A DNA stretch of 64,000 nt, from contig NZ_CVQP01000010.1 in NCBI RefSeq assembly GCF_001040705.1, positions 260,251 to 324,250 on the forward strand, in the 5' to 3' direction. This document shows, in pieces, positions 51,155-59,728 of this stretch; position 1 is the first letter of the stretch; each line of letters starts with the position of its first letter. The translations under genes and the position numbers were made by a program. A model generated the notes under the pieces. That model ran no database searches. It was given only the letters and a program-made list of their open reading frames with translations, and was not told the origin of the DNA. The stretch comes from Rhodococcus sp. RD6.2 (GTDB lineage: Bacteria; Actinomycetota; Actinomycetes; Mycobacteriales; Mycobacteriaceae).

Positions 51155-52030
51155 TCACCGCGGTCGGTATGCGGACACGTCGTCGGCGAGGAACTCGAGC
51201 AGGCCCTCGCTGAGTACGTCGTTGTCGTCCCCGCTGACCATGTGGCCTGCCCCGCCGACGTCGACCTGCCGCGATCCAGGGATAAGTGCGAGAAGGTCGC
51301 GGGCTCCTTCGTCGCTGACGACATCGGACTGCGACCCGCGGATCAACAGGGTGGGGACAGTGATCGCGCGTGCCGCGGCCCGCGCCTGCTCCTCCCGGAC
51401 ACCCGCCTGCTCGGGACCGTTCTCGCGGTGGCTGAGCATCCGCGGGTCCCAGTGCCAGTACCAGCGACCGTCGCGCAGTCGCAGGTTCTTGCGCAACCCG
51501 TCGATCCGCGGCGGGCGCCGGCGGTGGGGGTTGTACGCGGCGACCGCGGCTGCGGCGTCGTCGAGGGTGTCGAAGCCCGCCAGGCCCTCTCGCATGAAGG
51601 TGGAGATCTTTGCGAGTCCGTCGGGTTCGGCCTTCGGGGTGATGTCGACGAGGACGAGCGCGCGCCCGAGCGTCGGGTTCGCACCCTGCGCCACGAGCGA
51701 GGCCATGCCGCCCATCGACGCGCCGACGAGTACCGGGGGAGTGTCGAGTGAGGCCGCGACGGCGATCAGGTCGCGGGCGTGCGCCGCGATCGCGTAGTCG
51801 CCGTCGTCGGCCCAGTCGCTGTCCCCGTGCCCGCGGGCGTCGACGGCCATCGCACTCCAGCCGTGCTCGGCGAGTCGCGCGCCCGTGCGCTGCCAGGAAT
51901 GCCGCGTCTGGCCACCTCCGTGCAGCAGCAACACTGTGCCGTGCGAGTGCGTGCCGTCGGGGTCCCAGCGGTCCGCGGTGAGGGTGACGCCGTCGCCGGG
52001 AAGGCGAACGGCCGTGGTGGTGTCGATCAT
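51155..52030 (-). CDS. Alpha/beta hydrolase
   Basis: This 291-residue alpha/beta-hydrolase-fold enzyme has the oxyanion segment LLHGGGQTRHSW (about 35-46), nucleophile Ser105 in GASMGG, an acidic residue in GSQSDVVSDE and the catalytic His in GGAGHMVSGDD near the C-terminus. It would hydrolyse an ester, lactone or C-C bond; the substrate is unknown. It starts 22 bases after the SDR stop on the same strand, so the two form one leftward unit controlled from the region at 52.9 kb. Confidence 0.88.
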   Translation of the reverse strand: MIDTTTAVRLPGDGVTLTADRWDPDGTHSHGTVLLLHGGGQTRHSWQRTGARLAEHGWSAMAVDARGHGDSDWADDGDYAIAAHARDLIAVAASLDTPPVLVGASMGGMASLVAQGANPTLGRALVLVDITPKAEPDGLAKISTFMREGLAGFDTLDDAAAAVAAYNPHRRRPPRIDGLRKNLRLRDGRWYWHWDPRMLSHRENGPEQAGVREEQARAAARAITVPTLLIRGSQSDVVSDEGARDLLALIPGSRQVDVGGAGHMVSGDDNDVLSEGLLEFLADDVSAYRPR

Positions 52031-52052
52031 CGGTCGGCTCCCTTTCGTGGGA

Positions 52053-52835
52053 TCAGTGCCCGGACGTGCCGCCGTCGACCGCGAGGGTCGATCCGGTGAC
52101 GTAGCCGGAAGCGGGACTCGCCAGGAACACCACCGCAGCGTCGATCTCGCGCTGCGTCGCGGTCCGGCCGAGTGAGGATTCGCCGACGAACCGTGCCAGG
52201 GTGTCCGCCGGCATCTCGTCGATCATGTCGGTCTCCACGAAGCCGGGTGCGATGGCGTTGACCCGGATGCCCTTCCGTCCGGACCACTGGTTGGACAGGT
52301 CGCGGGTGAGGCCGATGAGCCCGGCCTTGCTCGACGCGTACGCAGCCTGTGGCAGTACGGATTTCACCAGACCGAGCATGCTGGCGACGTTGACGATGCT
52401 CGAACCCGGTTGCATCACCCGGGCACACGCCTGTGCCATCCAGTACGCGCCGAACAGGTTGACGTCGAGCACGTTTCGGAAGTCCTCGGGACGTTCGCGA
52501 GTGGCGGCCGCGGCATGTGTCACGCCCGCGTTGTTGACCAGGATGTCGAGGCGGCCGAACTCGGCCACCGCCGCGCGGGCCAGGGCGTCGCACTGGTCCG
52601 GGTCGGTGACGTCGGTCGGGACGACCAGGCAGCGGCGACCAAGCGCGGTGACCGACTCGGCGACCTGCTCGAGCTTCTCGCGGCGGCGGGCCGCGACGAC
52701 CACGTCGGCGCCCGCCTCGGCGAGAGCCCGCGCGAATCCCGCTCCGAGTCCGCTGCCCGCCCCGGTCACGACCGCGACCGATCCGGTCAGGCGGAAGAGG
52801 TCGAGCACCGATCCGGGAGAGGAAGGTGCGTCCAT
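52053..52835 (-). CDS. Short-chain dehydrogenase/reductase
   Basis: This 260-residue classical SDR has TGAGSGLG (about 25-32), basic residues after strand two (AARRREKL) that favour NADP, NNAG, the catalytic Ser in VASMLG and YASSKAG as YxxxK. It ends with VTGSTLAVDGGTSGH. The ATG at 52835 is selected because upstream in-frame sequence runs through two operator-like sites. It is the first gene of the leftward unit with the hydrolase, divergent from the reductase at 52987. Confidence 0.88.
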   Translation of the reverse strand: MDAPSSPGSVLDLFRLTGSVAVVTGAGSGLGAGFARALAEAGADVVVAARRREKLEQVAESVTALGRRCLVVPTDVTDPDQCDALARAAVAEFGRLDILVNNAGVTHAAAATRERPEDFRNVLDVNLFGAYWMAQACARVMQPGSSIVNVASMLGLVKSVLPQAAYASSKAGLIGLTRDLSNQWSGRKGIRVNAIAPGFVETDMIDEMPADTLARFVGESSLGRTATQREIDAAVVFLASPASGYVTGSTLAVDGGTSGH

Positions 52836-52857
52836 GTGCGTGCTCCTGTCGGTCAGA

Positions 52858-52876
52858 TGGCTAACAACTATAGATT
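52858..52876. promoter_or_regulatory. 19-bp operator-like palindrome, copy 11
   Basis: TGGCTAACAACTATAGATT keeps CTA-N7-TAG and the right arm TAGATT. It ends 22 bases before the leftward SDR start. Confidence 0.5.
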
Positions 52877-52932
52877 TAGACCCCGAGCACGCCTGTCTGC
52901 AAGTGCGATCTACGTCGGCCTTGCGCCCCATT

Positions 52933-52951
52933 AATCTAATTGCATAAGATT
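52933..52951. promoter_or_regulatory. 19-bp operator-like palindrome, copy 12
   Basis: AATCTAATTGCATAAGATT pairs AATCT with AGATT perfectly and has two further inner pairs. It ends 35 bases before the reductase ATG. Together with copy 9 it forms a subtype with T/A instead of C/G at positions 3 and 17, seen near the second Rieske gene and its probable reductase. Confidence 0.75.
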
Positions 52952-52986
52952 TAATCAAGTTCGAATCGAGTGAAGTGGACAGGCCC

Positions 52987-53937
52987 ATGATCGACAGCCA
53001 GACCGCCCGGTGGATGCAGGTGAGTGCCAAGGAGCCCGCCGCGGACGGTGTCGTGCTCGTGACGCTCACGGACCCAGACGGCGGCGTCGTGGCGGGCTGG
53101 GAGCCGGGCGCTCATCTCGATCTCGTCCTCGGTGAGGTGACCCGGCAGTACTCACTGTGCGGCGACCCCGACGACACGACGTCGCTGACCGTCGCCGTGC
53201 TGCGCGAACCGAACGGGCGCGGCGGGTCGGCGTACGTGCACGACAAGCTCGAGGTCGGCGACCTCGTCGAGGTCGCCGGTCCGCGCAACCACTTCGCCCT
53301 CGCCGACGCACCCTCCTACCTCTTCGTCGCCGGCGGCATCGGCATCACCCCGCTGCGCCCGATGCTCCGCCAGGTCGACAAGCGTGAGGCGCCGTGGCAG
53401 CTGCTGTACGGCGGCCGCACCCGAGTGAGCATGGCCTTCGCCCACGACCTGACCGCAGCGCACCCCGGCCGGGTTCTGCTGCGCCCGCAGGACGAGTACG
53501 GCATCCTCGACCTCGCCGCCGCGCTGGACGCCGCCGCGCCCGGGACGGCCGTCTACTGCTGCGGTCCCGAACCGCTCCTGCAGGCGATCGAATCGGCCTG
53601 CCGCGACCGCGATCACGTCACTCTGCACGTGGAACGGTTCGCGCCCAAGGACATCGGCGACACCGAAGACGGTGCATTCGAGGTCGAGCTGGGCCGAAGC
53701 GGTGGCGTCGTCGAGGTCGCGGAGACCGAGTCGATCATCGACGCGCTGCAGCGCAGCGGGGTCGCCGTGGACTTCTCGTGCCGTGAGGGCACCTGCGGGA
53801 CCTGTGAGGTCGCGGTCCTCGGTGGCACACCCGACCACCGCGACTCCGTCCTCACCGACGCCGAGCAGGCGGCGAACGACGCGATGATGATCTGCGTCTC
53901 CCGCAGCTGCACGCCCCGACTCGTCCTCGACCTCTAG
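52987..53937 (+). CDS. Phthalate dioxygenase reductase-type oxidoreductase (PDR/VanB family)
   Basis: In this 316-residue electron-transfer protein a flavin domain (about 8-105, RQYSLCGDP) is followed by a NAD(H) domain (about 110-215, AGGIGITPLRPM and YCCGPEPLL). A C-terminal plant-type [2Fe-2S] domain has Cys265, 270, 273 and 303 (CREGTCGTC). This order is that of class IA reductases, which pass electrons directly to a Rieske oxygenase without separate ferredoxin. Neither Rieske gene is adjacent, but both share its operator-like site. The ATG at 52987 is preferred over a GTG four codons upstream. Confidence 0.93.
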   Translation: MIDSQTARWMQVSAKEPAADGVVLVTLTDPDGGVVAGWEPGAHLDLVLGEVTRQYSLCGDPDDTTSLTVAVLREPNGRGGSAYVHDKLEVGDLVEVAGPRNHFALADAPSYLFVAGGIGITPLRPMLRQVDKREAPWQLLYGGRTRVSMAFAHDLTAAHPGRVLLRPQDEYGILDLAAALDAAAPGTAVYCCGPEPLLQAIESACRDRDHVTLHVERFAPKDIGDTEDGAFEVELGRSGGVVEVAETESIIDALQRSGVAVDFSCREGTCGTCEVAVLGGTPDHRDSVLTDAEQAANDAMMICVSRSCTPRLVLDL

Positions 53938-53956
53938 CCATCACCAGGAGACCACC

Positions 53957-54748
53957 GTGACCGAGACCGAGACCGCCGCACTGTACGAGGTGCGCCACCA
54001 CGTCGCGATCGTGACCTTGAACCGGCCCGACGCGCTCAACGCCGTCAACTCCGCGCTGTCGGTCGCGGCAGGCGCGGCGCTGGAACGGGCGGCGACCGAT
54101 CCGCAGGTGCGCGTCGTCGTCATCACCGGTGCGGGGCGGGCCTTCTGCGCGGGCGCGGACCTGAAGGAGATCGCCGCGGGACGCGCCGTCTACGACCCCG
54201 ACCACCGCGACCGTGACTTCGCCGGCATCGTCCGGCACTGGATCCCGAAGCCGGTGATCGCGGCCGTGAACGGATTCGCGCTCGGCGGCGGCACCGAGAT
54301 CGTGCTGTCCGCGGACCTCGCCGTCATCGACGAGCGTGCCTCGCTGGGGCTGCCCGAGGTCACTCGCGGACTCATCGCCGCCGCCGGAGGTGTCCTGCGG
54401 ATCCACCGGCAGGTACCGCCGAAGGTCGCCGCGGAGATCGCGCTGACCGGACGCCCGGTGTCCGCGGCCCGCGCGTACGAGTTGGGCCTGGTCAACACCG
54501 TCGCTCCGGTCGGAACCGCGCTCGCGGTGGCGCTCGACCTGGCGGAGACGATCGCGGCGAATGCGCCCGTCGCCGTGCAGCAGAGCAAGCGCGTGATGCA
54601 CGAGTGCGCGGCTGCGACCACGGGTTGGGCGCAGGAGGACTGGGCGCTCAACCGGGACGCCGCCCGAATCGTTATGACGAGCGAGGACGCGAAGGAGGGG
54701 CCGCGGGCATTCGCGGCCAGGCGAACGCCGCAGTGGGCCGGGAGGTGA
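53957..54748 (+). CDS. Enoyl-CoA hydratase/isomerase (crotonase) family protein
   Basis: This 263-residue crotonase has oxyanion segments CAGADLKEI (about 64-72) and NGFALGGGTEIVL (about 102-114). The catalytic region LGLPEVTRGLIAAAGG keeps the first catalytic Glu but has Ala at the second, a pattern seen in isomerases and lyases as well as in some hydratases. It starts with GTG after CAGGAG, 19 bases after the reductase, and shares four bases with the following exporter gene, so reductase, crotonase and exporter appear to form one operon. Confidence 0.88.
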   Translation: MTETETAALYEVRHHVAIVTLNRPDALNAVNSALSVAAGAALERAATDPQVRVVVITGAGRAFCAGADLKEIAAGRAVYDPDHRDRDFAGIVRHWIPKPVIAAVNGFALGGGTEIVLSADLAVIDERASLGLPEVTRGLIAAAGGVLRIHRQVPPKVAAEIALTGRPVSAARAYELGLVNTVAPVGTALAVALDLAETIAANAPVAVQQSKRVMHECAAATTGWAQEDWALNRDAARIVMTSEDAKEGPRAFAARRTPQWAGR

Positions 54749-56175
54749 CCGCCGCGGTCCGTACCGACGTCCCCGGCGCGCCCACCCGAGTGCACGGGGG
54801 ACGAGTTGTTGCCGCACTGTGCTTCTCGGTGATGACGCTGTCGATCCTGCAGGCCGCCGTGGTTCCCGTGATCCCCACTATGTCGCGTCAACTCGACATC
54901 GGGCCGACCGCGGTCGGGTGGGTGCTCACCGCGAACCTGCTCGCCGCCGCGGTGACGACACCGGTGCTCGGCCGACTCGCCGACCAGCGCGGGGGACGTC
55001 CGGTGCTGATCGGGACGCTGATCGTCGTGGTCGTCGGCTCGCTGGTGTGCGTCCTGGCGCCGTCACTGCCGCTGCTGATCGTGGGGCGGGTGCTGCAGGG
55101 CACGGCCTTCGCGCTCTTCCCGATCGGTGTCGCGGTGCTCCGCGCGGTCCTCGACGAGCGTCGCCTCACCCATGCGATCGGCCTGATGTCCGGCATCATG
55201 GCGGCCGGCGGCGGAGTCGGTATGGTTGCGGCGGGGGTGCTGGTCGCGGGCGGCGGTGACTACCGCCGCGTCTTCTGGATGTTGTTGGTGCTCAGTGTGA
55301 TATCCCTGGTCGCCACCTGGTTTGCGATTCCCCACACAGGTCGACCCGAGACGGGCGGCGGCCGGTTCGACCTCGCGGGTGCGGTGCTGCTCGCGGCCGG
55401 ACTCTGTGCTTTCCTGCTGGCCATCGCGGAGGGCAGGCGGTTGGGGGTAGGGCTCGCCCTGACGCTGGCCGTCGGCGGGCTGGGCTGCCTGCTGTGGTGG
55501 ATCCGGCACGAAAAACGATGCGCCGCACCACTGGTACCGCCTCGGTCGCTGATCGGCCGGGCAGTGACGCCCGCGCATCTCGCGGCGGTGCTGGTCGGCG
55601 CCGCGATGTACGTCCAGTTCCTCGGGATCGCACAGTTCGTGCAGATGGAGGACGATGTCGGGGGCTACGGGTTCGGTGTGACCGTCCTGCAGGCAAGCCT
55701 GCTCTTCCTGCTGCCGGGATCGGTCGCCGGTGTCCTGTCTGCTGCGGTGAGCGGCCGGCTGATCCACCGGTTCCGCGCCGACCGGGTGCTGGCTGCGATG
55801 TGCGGCGTCGGTGTGGCCGGTTTCGGTGTGCTGATCTTCGCGCACGAGCGGCCCTGGCAGATGGTCGTGGCGGCGGTGGTGGTCAACGTGTTCGTCAGCG
55901 GCGCCTACGCCGCTCTGCCCTCGCTCCTCGTCGACGCGGTGCCCGCCGGTGACACCGCCGTCGTCAACGGCGTGAACGCGATCGCGCGCATCTTCGGCAG
56001 TTCGCTCGCGAGCGCGACGGTCGCGGCCCTGCTTGCCTCGATGACGGTGCCGGGTTCCGGTGTCGCATCCGAATCGGCGTTCACCCTCGCGTTCTGGATC
56101 GGTGGTGCGGCAGCGGCCGGTGCGGGTGTGGTCGGGTTGCTCACCAGCCGATATCAAAGAACAAATGTTGATTGA
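54745..56175 (+). CDS. MFS transporter, drug-exporter (DHA/EmrB-QacA) type
   Basis: This 476-residue protein has 12 to 14 membrane helices. It carries the loop motif LGRLADQRGGRPVL (about 73-86) and the helix-5 motif GIMAAGGGVGMVAAGVL (antiporter motif C-like, G-rich), which marks proton-driven exporters. It could export a toxic intermediate or the substrate. The GTG at 54745 overlaps the crotonase stop by four bases. Confidence 0.85.
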   Translation: MTAAVRTDVPGAPTRVHGGRVVAALCFSVMTLSILQAAVVPVIPTMSRQLDIGPTAVGWVLTANLLAAAVTTPVLGRLADQRGGRPVLIGTLIVVVVGSLVCVLAPSLPLLIVGRVLQGTAFALFPIGVAVLRAVLDERRLTHAIGLMSGIMAAGGGVGMVAAGVLVAGGGDYRRVFWMLLVLSVISLVATWFAIPHTGRPETGGGRFDLAGAVLLAAGLCAFLLAIAEGRRLGVGLALTLAVGGLGCLLWWIRHEKRCAAPLVPPRSLIGRAVTPAHLAAVLVGAAMYVQFLGIAQFVQMEDDVGGYGFGVTVLQASLLFLLPGSVAGVLSAAVSGRLIHRFRADRVLAAMCGVGVAGFGVLIFAHERPWQMVVAAVVVNVFVSGAYAALPSLLVDAVPAGDTAVVNGVNAIARIFGSSLASATVAALLASMTVPGSGVASESAFTLAFWIGGAAAAGAGVVGLLTSRYQRTNVD

Positions 56176-56302
56176 CGTCTCACAGCTCGAGGCGTAACGT
56201 GGCTCACAACGCACCTGGGGTCGGACCACCGACACGGAGTGTGATTACAGGCGCCGTGTTCGACATCCGGTGCACATCAAACAAATTCACGATCAGATCC
56301 CG

Positions 56303-56322
56303 GACGCCGGTAGATCGGCGTC
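56303..56322. promoter_or_regulatory. Short inverted repeat upstream of the SDR at 56350
   Basis: GACGCCG and CGGCGTC pair perfectly around six bases, 27 bases before the SDR start. It may be an operator or part of the mRNA leader. The 174 bases before this gene hold no copy of the 19-bp palindrome. Confidence 0.35.
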
Positions 56323-56349
56323 GGCACTCGTCCCACCCGAGGAGATCCC

Positions 56350-57216
56350 ATGAAGCTCGACAACAAGGTCGCGATCATCACCGGCGGAGGTTCGGGGCTC
56401 GGACGCCAGTCCGCCCAGCTGTTCGCCTCCGAAGGGGCAAAGGTCGCGGTCGTCGACATCGACCCGGAGCGCGCGGCGGGCACCGTCAAGCTCGTACAGG
56501 AGCAGGGCGGCACCGCCATCGACATCGTCGCGGACGTCAGCAAGAAGGCGCAGATGGTGGACGCCGTCGCCCGTACCGTCGACGAGTTCGGCAAGCTCGA
56601 CATCATGTTCGCCAACGCGGGCGTCGTCTCGCGCGGAGGCGTGCCGTCCGTCGCCGGCGGCGAGCAGGTCGCCTTCGAGGACCTCACCGAAGAGGACTGG
56701 CAGCACGTCTGCGGCGTCAACCTCAGCGGTGTCGTCTACTCGGCACAGGCCGCGGTTCCCGCGCTGAAGGCCAACGGCGGCGGCGTCATCCTCGCCACCT
56801 CGTCCGCGTCCTCGATCGTGTCCTACCACAGCATCGCGCTGTACCAGGCGACCAAGGCAGGCATCAACGGCCTGGTCCGCGGCCTGAGCCTGGACCTCGG
56901 CAAGTTCGGTATCCGGGTCAACGCGATCGCCCCCACCCACGGCATGTCCCCGAACTTCCTCGCCCCGGCGGGCACCCCGGTCGTCGGCCAGTCCTACGAG
57001 GAGACCGCAGGCCCGTGGGATCCGATCGTCTCGCCGATCCCGCTCAAGCTGAACCGTCCGCCGTCACTGGTCGACAACGCGAAGGCGGCTCTGTTCCTCG
57101 TCTCCGACGACTCGGCCTACATGTCGGGTGTCACGATGCCGACCACCGACGGCGGCACCCTCTCGCGCGTCGGGATGTGGTTCGAGGAGGACCTGAACCC
57201 CACCGCGGCCTCCTGA
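56350..57216 (+). CDS. Short-chain dehydrogenase/reductase
   Basis: This 288-residue SDR has TGGGSGLG (about 12-19), VVDID after strand two suggesting NAD, NAG, a catalytic Ser in TSSASS and YQATKAG as YxxxK. It has an insertion around RGGVPSVAGGEQ and a long substrate loop (APAGTPVVGQSYEETAGPWD). The ending SRVGMWFEEDLNPTAAS is unusual for SDRs. GAGGAG lies six to eleven bases before the ATG. It is followed after 44 bases by an acyl-CoA ligase and then a crotonase, so it most likely acts on a hydroxyacyl-CoA. Confidence 0.88.
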   Translation: MKLDNKVAIITGGGSGLGRQSAQLFASEGAKVAVVDIDPERAAGTVKLVQEQGGTAIDIVADVSKKAQMVDAVARTVDEFGKLDIMFANAGVVSRGGVPSVAGGEQVAFEDLTEEDWQHVCGVNLSGVVYSAQAAVPALKANGGGVILATSSASSIVSYHSIALYQATKAGINGLVRGLSLDLGKFGIRVNAIAPTHGMSPNFLAPAGTPVVGQSYEETAGPWDPIVSPIPLKLNRPPSLVDNAKAALFLVSDDSAYMSGVTMPTTDGGTLSRVGMWFEEDLNPTAAS

Positions 57217-57260
57217 ACCGCGCCCACCGCCCCACGAAATCTCGACTGAAGAAGGACGAC

Positions 57261-58778
57261 ATGGCTGCGACGATCGGGTCGGCACTGCACTGGTGGGCCG
57301 ACACCAAGGGAGATCAGCGGGCGCTGATCGTCGACGACGAGGCGCTGACCTACCGGCAGCTGCAGGACTGGTCGAGCCGGGTGGCTCGCCGGATCGTCGA
57401 TGCGGGAATCGCACCCGGCGATCGGGTCGGCGTGGTCGGCCCCAACTCGATCACCTGGCCGGTACTCGCACTCGGCGTGCTCAAGGCGGGTGCCGTGCTG
57501 GTGCCCTTGAATCCGCGACTCAAGCCCGCCGAACTGCGCAAGGTCCTCGACGATGCAGGTGCGGTCCTCACGATCGCGCCCGCCGAGTTCGCCGAGCAGA
57601 TCGAACAGACCCGGGCGCGCGGTGCCGAGTTCCAGGCGCTGTCCTTCGACGACTTCGCCGGACTGCGTGACGGAGGTCGTGACGACTTCCGGATCGACCG
57701 CGGCTACGAAGACCCGGTCGCCATCCTGTTCACCAGCGGTTCGACCGGTCTGTCCAAGGGCGTCGTCTGCACCAACCAGACGCTGCTGAACATCGTCTTC
57801 GAAGCCACCCTCACCGAGGAGGGATTCCGTCCGGGTTCGACTGCGCTGCTGCTGCTTCCGCTGGTGTTCACACCGGGCCTGGTCTGGGGTCTGGTGATGT
57901 CGGTGGTGCTCGGCAACACCCTGGTGATCGAGAAGGAACTCAAGCCCGGCCGCGCCGCGGCCCTGATCTCGGAGCATCGGGTCAATGCGCTGTTCGGGGT
58001 GCCACTCGTCTTCGAGGCCATCTCACGGACGCCCGAGTTCGAAGCGGCCGACGTGTCGTCCCTGCGCACCGCCATCGTCGGCGGCGCCGCCGTCGCCCCG
58101 GCACTGCTGAAGTCGTGGGCGGACAAGGGAGTCCAGCTGCGACAGATCTACGGCATGACCGAGGCCGGCGGCGTCGCCACCGCCACCACCCGGGACGAGG
58201 CGTTCACCCACCCCGACACGTGCGGAACGGGCTCGATCTTCACCGAACTCAAGGTGGTTCGTCCCGACGGCACCGACGCCGACGCGGGTGAGGAGGGCGA
58301 GATCGTCCTCCGCGGACCCGGTGTCACCCCTGGCTACTGGAACGACGAGGAGTCCACCGCGCAGGCGCTGCGCGACGGCTGGCTGCACAGCGGCGACCTC
58401 GGCACCCTCGACGAGGGCGGCAGGGTCAAGTTCGTCGACCGGATGAAGGACCTGATCATCACCGGCGGTATCAACATCTCCCCGGTCGAGATCGAGCGGG
58501 CGATCGGCGAGATCGACGGCGTCGAGGAGGTCGCGGTCATCGCCGCCACCGACGAACGCTTCGGCGAGACGCCCGCCGCCATCGTCACCGTCAGCGGCGA
58601 CGTCGACGCCGCCGCGATCGTCGCGTACTGCGACGAGGTCGTCGCCGACTACAAGGTGCCCCGGTACGTCGTGATCCGGGACGAACCGTTGCCCCGACTG
58701 CCCAGCGGCAAACTGTCCAAGACGGCCATCCGTGACGAGTACCGTGACGTGGCAGAACGATTCGCGAAGGTGCGATGA
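57261..58778 (+). CDS. Class I acyl-CoA ligase (AMP-forming)
   Basis: This 505-residue ANL enzyme has FTSGSTGLSKG at 157-167, QIYGMTEAGG, TGGINISPVEIE as A8 loop and a C-terminal catalytic Lys in PSGKLSKTAI. It resembles the ligase at 23236 in order and spacing of motifs. GAAGAAGGA precedes the ATG. It lies between an SDR and a crotonase on the same strand; the crotonase starts 19 bases after its stop. The substrate is unknown. Confidence 0.92.
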   Translation: MAATIGSALHWWADTKGDQRALIVDDEALTYRQLQDWSSRVARRIVDAGIAPGDRVGVVGPNSITWPVLALGVLKAGAVLVPLNPRLKPAELRKVLDDAGAVLTIAPAEFAEQIEQTRARGAEFQALSFDDFAGLRDGGRDDFRIDRGYEDPVAILFTSGSTGLSKGVVCTNQTLLNIVFEATLTEEGFRPGSTALLLLPLVFTPGLVWGLVMSVVLGNTLVIEKELKPGRAAALISEHRVNALFGVPLVFEAISRTPEFEAADVSSLRTAIVGGAAVAPALLKSWADKGVQLRQIYGMTEAGGVATATTRDEAFTHPDTCGTGSIFTELKVVRPDGTDADAGEEGEIVLRGPGVTPGYWNDEESTAQALRDGWLHSGDLGTLDEGGRVKFVDRMKDLIITGGINISPVEIERAIGEIDGVEEVAVIAATDERFGETPAAIVTVSGDVDAAAIVAYCDEVVADYKVPRYVVIRDEPLPRLPSGKLSKTAIRDEYRDVAERFAKVR

Positions 58779-58797
58779 CGACGACGGCAGGGGAGTC

Positions 58798-59655
58798 ATG
58801 ACCGACAATGCGACCGCGCTCGACGAGACGGTGCTCCTCGAACGGGACGGCGACATCGCGGTGGTGCGCCTGCACCGGCCGGACCGGCTGAACGCCTTCA
58901 CCAACGCGATGTGCGACCGCCTGATCGAGGTCATGGACGAGTGCGACGCCGACGACGGTGTCCGGGCCGTCGTCGTCACCGGAACGGGTCGGGCCTTCTG
59001 CGCCGGCGCGGACCTCGGTGGCGGCGGCGACACGTTCGTCCTCGGCGACGACCCCGAAACCGGTGGTGCACCGGCCGACAAGGGCGGTCTCGTCTCGCTG
59101 CGGTTCTACCGGTCCACCAAGCCCGTGATCGTCGCGATCAATGGCCCAGCTGCCGGGGTCGGTGTCACGATGACGCTGCCCGCCGATGTGCGGATCGCCT
59201 CGGACACCGCACGATTCGGGTTCGTGTTCACCAAGCGCGGCATCGTTCCCGAGGCGTGCTCGTCCTGGTTCCTGCCGCGCGTGGTCGGCATCGCGACGGC
59301 GCTGCGTTGGACGCTCGGAGGCCAGATGGTGTCCGCAGAGGAGGCCCTCGCGCAGGGGCTCGTCAGCGAGATCGTGCCTGCCGATCGGGTGCTGGCCAGG
59401 GCGATCGAGGTGGCGCGAGAGATGACGACCGGAACGGCGCCGGTGTCGGTCGCACTCACCCGTCAGCTGATGTGGCGGATGCTCGGAGCCGAGAGCCCCG
59501 AGGTGGCGCACCGGGCCGACTCGCTCGCGGTCTACCTACGAGGTGCGTCGGGTGATGCGCGCGAAGGTGTCGAGTCGTTCCTGGAGAAGCGCTCACCCGA
59601 GTTTCCGGACCGGATCTCGGCAGGTCTGCCCGACCTGTTCGGCGGCTCGGTGTAA
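58798..59655 (+). CDS. Enoyl-CoA hydratase/isomerase (crotonase) family protein
   Basis: This 285-residue crotonase has oxyanion segments CAGADLGGGG (about 68-77) and NGPAAGVGVTMTLPADVR. The catalytic region reads FTKRGIVPEACSSWFLP, with Glu in the second catalytic position, as in many actinobacterial hydratases. The C-terminus ends FLEKRSPEFPDRISAGLP, a common family tail. A GGGGAG ribosome-binding site precedes the ATG at 58798. It closes the SDR/ligase/crotonase unit. Confidence 0.9.
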   Translation: MTDNATALDETVLLERDGDIAVVRLHRPDRLNAFTNAMCDRLIEVMDECDADDGVRAVVVTGTGRAFCAGADLGGGGDTFVLGDDPETGGAPADKGGLVSLRFYRSTKPVIVAINGPAAGVGVTMTLPADVRIASDTARFGFVFTKRGIVPEACSSWFLPRVVGIATALRWTLGGQMVSAEEALAQGLVSEIVPADRVLARAIEVAREMTTGTAPVSVALTRQLMWRMLGAESPEVAHRADSLAVYLRGASGDAREGVESFLEKRSPEFPDRISAGLPDLFGGSV

Positions 59656-59728
59656 CTACTCGACGAAGGTGAGGCGGTAGCATCCACGCCGGGGTAGGGC
59701 GCTCGGCCCACACCAGGAGAAGGGTGCG

